Assembly: GCA_947632285.1 (NCBI GenBank)
Contig: CANROT010000003.1
Location: 1 to 39,448 of the forward strand
Source of the DNA: an uncultured Clostridia bacterium
GTDB taxonomy: Bacteria; Bacillota; Clostridia; Oscillospirales; CAG-272
DNA length: 39,448 bases
Direction of reading: 5' to 3'
Part shown: piece by piece, positions 7,810-14,044 of the stretch
Layout: each line of letters opens with the position of its first letter
How positions within the stretch are numbered: position 1 is the stretch's first letter
Translations under genes and position numbers: made by a program
Notes under the pieces: generated by a model
What the model was told of the DNA's origin: nothing
Database searches by the model: none
The model's input: the letters and a program-made list of their open reading frames with translations, nothing else

Positions 7810-8976
7810 TTACGCGTTGAACCAGTCGTAGATCAGGAATTTTCCGTCCACATTGTGCAGGAACACGTAATAATCCATGATCTCGCTGAAATTCTGCCCC
7901 TGCCGTTCGAGCAGCAGCTTGAACGAAATGTGGCAGGAAAAGACGTCGTCCGAGAATTTGTAGAATTCGCCGATCTCAATGTCGGTGAAGTCGTAGCTCG
8001 AGGGCGCCCATATCGTCCAAAGCGCGCCCGCCTGAGTGACGAGCTTTTCGTTCGCCGTGGAGTTCAGGTCAAAGTGACCGCTGTATTGCAGCCCCCAAAG
8101 GCTCTTGTCCTGCGCGCCCTGACCGAACGCGGCGAAATCCGTCATCGCGGCCGTCACAAATTCGGAATATTCGTCGGCGAGCGCCTGCGAATACGCAAGC
8201 CCCGCGGTGTACGTCATCGTTTCCTCGTTATATTTGACCTCGGCCTCGTTTCCGTCCGCGTCCGTGACGGTCACCTTTTCGGGCGGGGCCTCAAGCGTGT
8301 TCAGCATGTAGATCGAGAACTCGAGCCCTTCCGTGTTCCCCGATTCGGGCGGGAAATACATGATGATGTCCTTGTTCATGTGCTTCTGGGTGACGTTTTT
8401 CTCGGTGAGGGGGGTGCCGTCAACGGTGACGGTGTAGCTCGAGGGCACGTCGAAATAGAGCGTGACCGTTTTCGGGAGCTCCTCGGTCTCGGGAGGTTCC
8501 GGGTTGTCGCCTACCGTGTTGATAAACAGCTCGATATAGGAGAATTCATACTGAGTGTAGCCGTGCTTGGTCTTCTCGTCGGACGCCTTGAGGATAATGG
8601 AGGCGAGCTGCTTTGACCCGGCGCGGACGATGTATTTCATCTCGTCATCGCTTGCGGAGGAGGCGGAATACGTCACCTCGCTCTCGCCGATCTCGCTTAT
8701 GAGATACATCTTTAACGCTTCGCGCGTCCCGGCCTCGCGATCGTAGCGCGCATCGTCAAGGAGCGCGTCATAGTTGACGGAGGGCTCGAAATACCGCGAG
8801 AATATCTCGGAGGCGATATATTTCGGCTGCGCGTCCTCGTATTCGGCGAGCCGGTTCGAAACGACGCCGAGAGAGGCGATTATGATCAGTATCACCGACA
8901 CGGTCACGGCAAGATATATCGCGTAAAAGCGCGGGATATGAAAGCCGCGGCGCGCGTTGCTTTTTTTCATAGCCAA
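7810..8976 (-). CDS. Membrane-anchored extracytoplasmic protein of unknown function
   Basis: I do not recognise this 388-residue protein. A basic N-terminus is followed by one membrane segment (about residues 17-40, FYAIYLAVTVSVILIIIASLGV), leaving some 345 residues outside the membrane. That part begins with a mixed region rich in Asp and Glu, then a probable beta-sandwich stretch (TVTLYFDVPSSYTVTVDGTPL), and ends in an aromatic-rich segment (DFTDIEIGEFYKFSDDVFSCHISFKLL). No catalytic motif is obvious. The TTG at 8976 lies eight bases after AAAGGAGG, while the next in-frame ATG (8970) is 14 away; I prefer the TTG. It sits between the NAGPA glycosidase and PAP2 genes and is likely a partner of the envelope machinery they encode. 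Confidence 0.75.
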   Translation of the reverse strand: MAMKKSNARRGFHIPRFYAIYLAVTVSVILIIIASLGVVSNRLAEYEDAQPKYIASEIFSRYFEPSVNYDALLDDARYDREAGTREALKMYLISEIGESEVTYSASSASDDEMKYIVRAGSKQLASIILKASDEKTKHGYTQYEFSYIELFINTVGDNPEPPETEELPKTVTLYFDVPSSYTVTVDGTPLTEKNVTQKHMNKDIIMYFPPESGNTEGLEFSIYMLNTLEAPPEKVTVTDADGNEAEVKYNEETMTYTAGLAYSQALADEYSEFVTAAMTDFAAFGQGAQDKSLWGLQYSGHFDLNSTANEKLVTQAGALWTIWAPSSYDFTDIEIGEFYKFSDDVFSCHISFKLLLERQGQNFSEIMDYYVFLHNVDGKFLIYDWFNA

Positions 8977-8994
8977 GATGGTGTCCTCCTTTGC

Positions 8995-10680
8995 TTAGCT
9001 CTCGCGCCTGACGAGGAAGAACGTCGGCATCGTGCGCGGCAGGGTAAACGATTTGTATCTGTTTGTCAGCCCTTTGAGCTGGTATTCGTCAAGCCCCGCA
9101 GGGTCCATGTTGTATTTCGTATAGTAGTCCTCGTAATACATCATCGCGGAGGAACCGCCGTCAAGCATACCGGCGACGACGGCGCCCTCGGAGACGAGCA
9201 GGTCAATGACATCGTTGCGGTTCGCGCCGAGGCTCGAGGGAGAGCGCCCGTCCGTGACAAGGAGGATAACGGTCCCGTCCGCGCGCTGCGCGATCGCGGT
9301 GCGCTGCGAAAGCCCCGTGTTTCCCTCGGAGTAGTTGAGCGTCACCTGCTGCCCGTCGTTGCTGATGAGGACGTTGCCGTTCTGGAAGCAGACGCCGTCG
9401 CGTATGCCGAGCTCCTCCGCCTTTGCTTTGGTCAGGGGTTCAACGGCGTGCAGGACGTTGTTTTTGTCAAAGCCGATGAAGGTGCGCCACGAGCCGTCGT
9501 CCCAGACGCAGCTGCCGTTCGAATATGTTATGCCGAGCGGCTGGGCGCCCGAGCCGCCGCCGCCCGTGTCGAGATATTCGCCGGCGTTTATTCCGGCAAT
9601 GGCGTCGAAGCGGGCCACGGTGTCGAATATATTTTTGCCGACGGTCGCCGTCTGATAGTTATCGGACGAAGTGCCGACAAAGACGCGGGAGGGGTCCTTG
9701 ATAAGGAGCAGATACGCCTTGAAGGTCGGCCTCGTATACGTTTTGAAGATCATGCCGTCGATGGCGTTTGCCCATTCGTCGACGACGGGGGGCGGGTCAG
9801 TAACGTCGGTGCCGGGAGTGTCCGTATCCTCCCCCGTGGAGGGCGTGTTCGCGCCCGGGATCGTCCCCATCGGGACGGTGACGGGCTGCTGCTGTTCGCT
9901 GCGCTTGCAGATCTCATCGACGACCTCGTCGTCAAGGAACAGGCCGGGCAGCCATTTCGTTGCGCTCGCCTGCATCGCGGAGAGCACGAGCTTGTCGCGG
10001 ACGGTCTCGCTCGGGCCGTTCACGAGCGTGCTGCACAGCGCGAATGCCGCGAACAGCACCACGAGGATCGTCGTCAGGAAGACGAGCAGCACCCTGCCGA
10101 CAACGATGGACGGGCTCAGGCGTTTTTTCTTATTCGTGCGGCGCACGGGTGCGTCCGCGGACGTCATGCGCTGTACCTGCGATGAGCCGACGGGCGGGCG
10201 GCGTTCGCCGTCACCCGAAGGGGTACGTGCGGGACGCTGCGCGGCGTCTGTCGGCTGCGGCCTTACGGGACGCTGCACGGCATTCGTCGGCTGCGGTCTT
10301 ATGGGTCGCTGCGCGGCGTCCACGGGCTGCGGTCTTACGGGACGCTGCACAGCATCTGTCGGCTGCGGTCTTGCGGGTCGCTGCGCGGCGTCTGTCGGCT
10401 GCGGTCTTACGGGTCGCTGCACGGCGTCTGTCGTCTGCGGTCTCGTAGGACGCTGCGCGGCGTCCACGGGCTGCGGTCTTACTGGTCGCTGTGCGGCGTC
10501 GACCGGCTGCGGCCTTGCGGGACGCTGTGCGGCGTCGGTCGGCTGCGGCTCCGGTGTTTGTTGAATGTCGACCCTTCTTTTTGCGGAGCGCTGAGGCGTC
10601 CGCCTCACGGCGTCGGGGCGCGGCGTGCGCCGGGGCGCCTCCTCTTCCGGGATACGGTTTTCAGAGTTGTTTTCGTCCAT
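8995..10680 (-). CDS. Membrane-anchored phosphodiester glycosidase (NAGPA domain) with a repeat-rich cytoplasmic tail
   Basis: A 561-residue protein in three parts. Residues 1 to about 185 are cytoplasmic, disordered and very basic, and include nine imperfect 12-residue repeats of the type RPQPTDAAQRPV. One membrane segment follows at about 190-215 (VVGRVLLVFLTTILVVLFAAF), then a Thr/Pro-rich linker. The outer domain (about 310-561) has the features of the NAGPA/phosphodiester glycosidase family: AGINAGEYLDTGGGG, RTAIAQRADGTVILLVTDGR and GMLDGGSSAMMYY. Members hydrolyse sugar-1-phosphodiester bonds; in bacteria their targets are thought to be envelope or exopolysaccharide phosphodiesters. AGGAGG precedes the ATG. 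It lies in the envelope operon, 6 bp after the GT2-GtrA gene. The fusion of the repeat tail to this domain is unusual. Confidence 0.88.
   Translation of the reverse strand: MDENNSENRIPEEEAPRRTPRPDAVRRTPQRSAKRRVDIQQTPEPQPTDAAQRPARPQPVDAAQRPVRPQPVDAAQRPTRPQTTDAVQRPVRPQPTDAAQRPARPQPTDAVQRPVRPQPVDAAQRPIRPQPTNAVQRPVRPQPTDAAQRPARTPSGDGERRPPVGSSQVQRMTSADAPVRRTNKKKRLSPSIVVGRVLLVFLTTILVVLFAAFALCSTLVNGPSETVRDKLVLSAMQASATKWLPGLFLDDEVVDEICKRSEQQQPVTVPMGTIPGANTPSTGEDTDTPGTDVTDPPPVVDEWANAIDGMIFKTYTRPTFKAYLLLIKDPSRVFVGTSSDNYQTATVGKNIFDTVARFDAIAGINAGEYLDTGGGGSGAQPLGITYSNGSCVWDDGSWRTFIGFDKNNVLHAVEPLTKAKAEELGIRDGVCFQNGNVLISNDGQQVTLNYSEGNTGLSQRTAIAQRADGTVILLVTDGRSPSSLGANRNDVIDLLVSEGAVVAGMLDGGSSAMMYYEDYYTKYNMDPAGLDEYQLKGLTNRYKSFTLPRTMPTFFLVRRES
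10228..10551 (-). repeat. 36-bp minisatellite, nine units, inside the NAGPA gene
   Basis: Nine imperfect tandem copies of a 36-bp unit encode the 12-residue motif (R/E)PQPxDAxQRPx. The unit length keeps the frame, so gain or loss of copies changes only the length of the cytoplasmic tail. Variation between copies is mostly confined to a few codons (T/V, A/V, A/V/T/I). Confidence 0.95.
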
Positions 10681-10686
10681 TTGAAC

Positions 10687-11787
10687 TTACCTCCTGTCTG
10701 AGGATCTTTCTGCGAATACCCACTTGCGCTGCGCCCTGAAGCTGACAAGGAACAGAAGCGCGTCCACGGGTATCTTGACCGCCGTGCGGCCGATGTGTGC
10801 TATCGCGCCGACGCCGAAGACGAACGCGAGCAGCTCCGATATGAGATAAACGCTCAGCCATGACGCGAGCATTATCGGAACGGCGACGCATATGTAACGC
10901 GCCAGCGTTTTCCCCATGTTCGCGCGGCTGCGGAACACGAGCTTTTTGTTGGTGAGGAAATTTACTGTCGAGGAAACGACGCGCGCGCACGCCGTTGTAT
11001 AAAGGACGTCGAGCTTGCCGCCGCCGTTGAAGACGAATTGCCCGAGCAGGAAAAACATTAAGAGGTCGACGACGGTCGAGAAAACGGAGCTCGCCATATA
11101 TTTGAGTATCAGCCCGTAGACGCGGATCGAATCCCTGAACGGACGGAAGTGCGAGGCGCTGTTGTCGTCGAAATAGAGCGTTTTGATCGGGCGCTCGTGA
11201 TACGGGATATTGTTCTGCCCCATATAGAGAAGCATATTCGTCTCATATTCATACCGTGACCCGTTCACCTCGAGCATATCCGCGAGCAGATCTGCCGGTA
11301 TCGCGCGCAGACCTGTCTGCGTGTCCGAGATCTTCATTCCGCAGAAGACGCGGAAGACGAGGGAGGTCGTGCGGTTCCCGAAGCGGCTCTTCTTCGGGAC
11401 GTAGTCGAGCGAAAAGTCGCGGCAGCCGAGGACGATGCTGTCCGTCTTTTCCATGTCCTCGGCGCAGGCGATGATGTCCTCGGTCGCGTGTTGACCGTCT
11501 CCGTCCGCGGTGACGACGCCGGAGCGGCCTTTTTTGTTTTCGAGAAAATACGAAAACGCGGTCTTCAGCGCGGCGCCCTTGCCGAGATTTTTTTCGTGGC
11601 GCAAAAGCGTTATCTCCGGGTGCGCACGTTCGAGCTCGTCGAAGACGGCGCGGTGCTCGGCGCTGCTCCCGTCGTCAATGAGGATTATGTCGTCTATCCC
11701 CGCCTCGAGCGCGGAGCAGACGGTAGAAGTCAGCTTCCCGTCCGGATCGAGCGACGGGATCACAAGCGTGAAGTTATACTTTCCCAT
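10687..11787 (-). CDS. Fused GT2 glycosyltransferase and GtrA-like membrane domain
   Basis: A 366-residue fusion. Residues 1 to about 220 form a GT-A family 2 transferase related to polyprenyl-phosphate sugar synthases: VIPSLDPDGKL at the start, IDDGS, GKGAALKTAF, the metal-binding DGDGQH and SDTQTGLRAIP. Residues about 228-360 are a GtrA-like domain with four membrane segments and the typical VNFLTNKKLVF and FRAQRKWVF signatures. Known relatives make a polyprenyl-phosphate-linked sugar and help flip it for glycosylation of surface polymers. The gene starts 8 bp after the PIG-L gene, with AGGAAA before the ATG. The dedicated outer-face glycosyltransferase (GT-C type) that usually completes such a system is not in the window. 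Confidence 0.92.
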   Translation of the reverse strand: MGKYNFTLVIPSLDPDGKLTSTVCSALEAGIDDIILIDDGSSAEHRAVFDELERAHPEITLLRHEKNLGKGAALKTAFSYFLENKKGRSGVVTADGDGQHATEDIIACAEDMEKTDSIVLGCRDFSLDYVPKKSRFGNRTTSLVFRVFCGMKISDTQTGLRAIPADLLADMLEVNGSRYEYETNMLLYMGQNNIPYHERPIKTLYFDDNSASHFRPFRDSIRVYGLILKYMASSVFSTVVDLLMFFLLGQFVFNGGGKLDVLYTTACARVVSSTVNFLTNKKLVFRSRANMGKTLARYICVAVPIMLASWLSVYLISELLAFVFGVGAIAHIGRTAVKIPVDALLFLVSFRAQRKWVFAERSSDRR

Positions 11788-11795
11788 GATATTTC

Positions 11796-13436
11796 CTATT
11801 TATCGCGGCTGTGCCGCGTTTTTGACGTGAACTGAGGCAGAGCGCGCAGAACGCAGAGAACTGCGGCGATCACAAGGAGGGCGACGATGCACAGCGTTGG
11901 CACGATCCCGCCGAAGGCGTTATCTGTACCCGGGCTAAAGGCCGTGTCTGCTGCTTCGGGTTCGCGCGCATCAGCTTCAGACCGGGGCTCGGACTCAAGG
12001 CGGCTCTCCTCGGCGCTCACGCTCTCGGAGGCGAGGACGCTTTCCTCAAGGCTGATGCGCTCGGACTCGAGGCGGCTCTCCTCGGCGCTCGCGCTCTCGG
12101 AGGCGAGGACGCTTTCCTCAAGGCTGATGCGCTCGGATTCGGCGCGGCTCTCTTCAACGCGCTGCCGCTCCGCCTCCGCCTCCGCCGCAATCTCCGCGTA
12201 TGACATCGGAATGTTCTCGAACATGTCGCCGCCCTTAATGTCGGCGCCGACCGTCGAGCGGAAGAGCCCGTAGCGGCAGGGGGAATATGTCGTTATCTCG
12301 GAGGCTTTCGTTATTCTGCTTTCCGTGCCGTATATCCAGCCGTAGAACTTTGTCCAGTGCTGGGATCTGTGGCACATAAAGCCGTCCTGCGAGACCCCGA
12401 ACGCCGTTTTCCCGCCGAATTTTTCAAGCGGGATATCCCAGTTCATGACGATCTCGTTTTCCTCCCAGAGGTGGATATATGTCTTCGGCGTGTCCCACAC
12501 GCCGTATTTTTCGGCGGATTCGGGATCGTAGCTCGCGTCCGCCGCGAGCGGCAGCGCCTCCCGCAGCGTCTCGCTGTTTATGATGTGCTGGCCGTGGCCG
12601 TATTCGCCGTTCACGTCATGCCCGACGACGACGTGCGGGCGGAAGCGGCGGAGCGCCTCGACCTGTTTTTTTACGATATAGTCGCGCGAGAATCCGTATG
12701 CTGCCTGCCGGCTGTATGCGTCCGCGGCGTTCTCCGAATAGGAGTCGATTAGCTCGCCCTCGACCGGGTAGCTGCGCACGCCGACCGTCCAAAGGCCGTT
12801 CAGCTGTTCGTGCGGTCTGTCGTGATACGTGTACGGCGAGGTAAAATAAACGACCTCGACCCGATATCCGAGCTCTCCGGCGTAGTAGGGGAGAAGTCCG
12901 GCAAAGAAAAGCTGCTCGTCGTCGACATGAGTCGAGAATAGCACGAGGTCCGCCTCCTCACACGGCGGCTCCCAGACCTGGACCCATGAGGGGAGCGTGC
13001 CCTCGCCGAGCGCGTATATCTCGGAGATCGCCGCCGCGCCGCCCGAAAACGTCAGCGTCAGGGACTTCGGAGAATAGCCAAAAGCCTCCGTGACGTCGAC
13101 ATATTCGTGAAGGAATCCGTCCTTCCCGCAGCCGACGTTGACGGTCCCGTCCGAGAGGGACCACTCGCCGAAGACGCGGTCAAATTCGATATAGAGGGAG
13201 GATATCCCGCTCCCGGCAGAGACGGTGACGGCCCCGCCGTCCGGCAAGGACGCAAACGTCGTCTCGTTTCGGTCTGCTGCGGGCGCGGTCTGCGCGCCGG
13301 GGCAGGTCACGGATATCTCAAGGTTTTCCGCCTCGGTGGGGGTCGCCTCCTCCGCCGAGAGGCTCCCGGACAAAACGGTTACGGCGGCAAGCAGCGAAAA
13401 CAGCATCGCCGGGAATATATCTTTGAAGCGCTTCAA
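11796..13436 (-). CDS. Secreted, membrane-tethered PIG-L family deacetylase
   Basis: A 546-residue protein with a signal peptide (cleavage likely near SLSAEE), an N-terminal beta-rich region, a PIG-L/LmbE deacetylase domain (about 160-400), a charged Ser/Glu-rich coiled-coil stretch (about 420-490) and a C-terminal membrane segment (IVPTLCIVALLVIAAVLCVL) with a basic tail. The zinc motifs are STHVDDEQLF (usual form AHPDDE) and GHDVNGEYGHGQH. The family removes N-acetyl groups from GlcNAc-type sugars; located outside the membrane, this member would act on a surface glycan. The TTG start lies six bases after CGGAGGG. It is the first gene of the envelope operon, with its own promoter 37 bp upstream. 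An internal 72-bp duplication lengthens the coiled-coil stalk. Confidence 0.9.
   Translation of the reverse strand: MKRFKDIFPAMLFSLLAAVTVLSGSLSAEEATPTEAENLEISVTCPGAQTAPAADRNETTFASLPDGGAVTVSAGSGISSLYIEFDRVFGEWSLSDGTVNVGCGKDGFLHEYVDVTEAFGYSPKSLTLTFSGGAAAISEIYALGEGTLPSWVQVWEPPCEEADLVLFSTHVDDEQLFFAGLLPYYAGELGYRVEVVYFTSPYTYHDRPHEQLNGLWTVGVRSYPVEGELIDSYSENAADAYSRQAAYGFSRDYIVKKQVEALRRFRPHVVVGHDVNGEYGHGQHIINSETLREALPLAADASYDPESAEKYGVWDTPKTYIHLWEENEIVMNWDIPLEKFGGKTAFGVSQDGFMCHRSQHWTKFYGWIYGTESRITKASEITTYSPCRYGLFRSTVGADIKGGDMFENIPMSYAEIAAEAEAERQRVEESRAESERISLEESVLASESASAEESRLESERISLEESVLASESVSAEESRLESEPRSEADAREPEAADTAFSPGTDNAFGGIVPTLCIVALLVIAAVLCVLRALPQFTSKTRHSRDK
11988..12155 (-). repeat. 72-bp tandem repeat in the stalk of the PIG-L protein
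   Basis: Two nearly identical 72-bp units (11988-12059 and 12060-12131) plus a partial third encode ESERISLEESVLASESxSAEESRL. The near identity at the nucleotide level suggests a recent in-frame duplication or ongoing unequal crossing-over. Confidence 0.93.
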
Positions 13437-13472
13437 TGCGAGCCCTCCGATACTTCGACCGTAATCATATTT

Positions 13473-13501
13473 ATTTTACCATAAATCCTTTCGTTGTGCA
13501 A
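13473..13501 (-). promoter_or_regulatory. Promoter of the envelope operon
   Basis: On the minus strand TTGCAC and TAAAAT are spaced 17 bp apart, 37 bp upstream of the PIG-L TTG start. No other promoter was seen inside the tightly spaced five-gene operon, so this probably drives all of it. Confidence 0.6.
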
Positions 13502-13520
13502 GTATTAAAACAGGGAAAGC

Positions 13521-13671
13521 TAAAAAATTAAGGCATAAAATGTCGACGGTGCGTGGGAACCGGTTACAGCGACACCATATATTATTACATTATTGCGGCG
13601 ATATTATATATCGGTAAAATAAACGGCGGCGAAATTTATGCCGCTGATGCGGGAAATTTTTTCGGGAGGGC
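13521..13671. other. AT-rich intergenic stretch between divergent promoters
   Basis: About 150 bp lie between the PIG-L promoter (-) and the surface-protein promoter (+). The stretch has several ATATTATAT-like runs and a short GCGGCGAAATTTATGCCGC inverted repeat. I see no gene in it; upstream activating sites for either promoter could lie here. Confidence 0.4.
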
Positions 13672-13700
13672 TTGACATTTCGCCGGCTTTATAATAAAAT
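13672..13700 (+). promoter_or_regulatory. Sigma-A-type promoter of the SipW-type surface protein
   Basis: A consensus TTGACA is followed after exactly 17 bp by TAAAAT. The start codon of the large gene lies 345 bp downstream, so the transcript would carry an unusually long leader. Confidence 0.7.
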
Positions 13701-13709
13701 GAAAATGTA

Positions 13710-13830
13710 TAGTTGGGCTTTTCGCCGAATCTTCCTCGACAACGAGCAGTCGCGCGGAGAGGAGGCGGAGGTTCGGCTGTTCAACCAGGTCGTCGGGGCG
13801 CGGCTTCAAATGCCCCGGCGGAATTCCAGT
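13710..13830 (+). ncRNA. Structured 5' leader, possible unrecognised cis-regulatory RNA
   Basis: Two hairpins can be drawn by hand. In one, GCCGAA (about 13723) pairs with TTCGGC (about 13774) at the base of an irregular stem. The other is a 9-bp stem CGTCGGGGC with GCCCCGGCG around 13790-13822. I compared the sequence mentally with c-di-GMP, SAM, glycine and SRP RNA consensus features and found no convincing match. It precedes the short leader ORF. Confidence 0.35.
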
Positions 13831-13846
13831 AATCGGGAGGTTTTAT

Positions 13847-13930
13847 ATGAATAAGGTCAAATTATGCTTCCGAAATACGGGGGGGGGGGTATATCCTTTC
13901 AGGTTTGCTGCGCCAAACGGAAGGAACTGA
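13847..13930 (+). CDS. Possible 27-codon leader peptide with an 11-G tract
   Basis: This short ORF is missing from the track. Its ATG follows a strong site, GGGAGG, six bases upstream, and it encodes MNKVKLCFRNTGGGVYPF... The glycines come from a run of 11 G (13879-13889). The TGA lies at 13928-13930, inside the 5' arm of the terminator-like hairpin that follows. With 12 G the frame would instead run to 14001, and with 10 or 13 G to 13961. It reads in the same direction as the surface-protein gene. I take it to be a regulatory leader ORF; a non-coding role of the region is the alternative. Confidence 0.5.
   Translation: MNKVKLCFRNTGGGVYPFRFAAPNGRN
13879..13889 (+). repeat. Homopolymeric 11-G tract
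   Basis: Eleven consecutive G on the plus strand. Tracts of this length are prone to slipped-strand mispairing. It is the longest G run I noticed in the window. Confidence 0.9.
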
Positions 13931-13959
13931 TCCTCTCGCTGGAAACCGGTTCTTTTTTT
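13921..13959 (+). terminator. Terminator-like hairpin (attenuator candidate) in the leader
   Basis: GAACTG pairs with CGGTTC (one G-T pair), with an inner TCC/GGA extension and possible A-U lengthening at the base, followed at once by seven T (13953-13959). It lies upstream of the surface-protein start and within its transcript, so it would act as premature termination. The stem is interrupted by a small internal loop, so strength is uncertain. Confidence 0.5.
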
Positions 13960-14044
13960 GACACATACTCCACGGATTCTGCGGGGTTGCCGGGGGTATG
14001 AGATCCCCAAATCCCGACAGAAATCTGTTAAAGGAGAAACAAAG

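Noticed and set aside
7432-8616. Plus-strand ORF of 394 residues
   Set aside because: It lies opposite PAP2 and its neighbour, has no recognisable domain and is rich in Arg, Val and His as expected for a shadow.
10228-10551. CRISPR array
   Set aside because: The 36-bp units are contiguous, in frame and without spacers.
9671-10564. Plus-strand ORF of 297 residues opposite the NAGPA gene
   Set aside because: It is a shadow of the 36-bp repeats on the other strand, with Cys/Gly-rich repetitive sequence and no ribosome site.
13521-13671. Attachment site or replication origin in the AT-rich stretch
   Set aside because: No integrase, DnaA-box cluster or direct repeat pair was seen; promoters on both sides explain the composition.
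13770-13830. Small SRP RNA, because of CTGTTCAACCAGGTC
   Set aside because: The conserved GGAAGGAAGCAGC apical part that should follow is missing; the likeness is limited to one short stretch.
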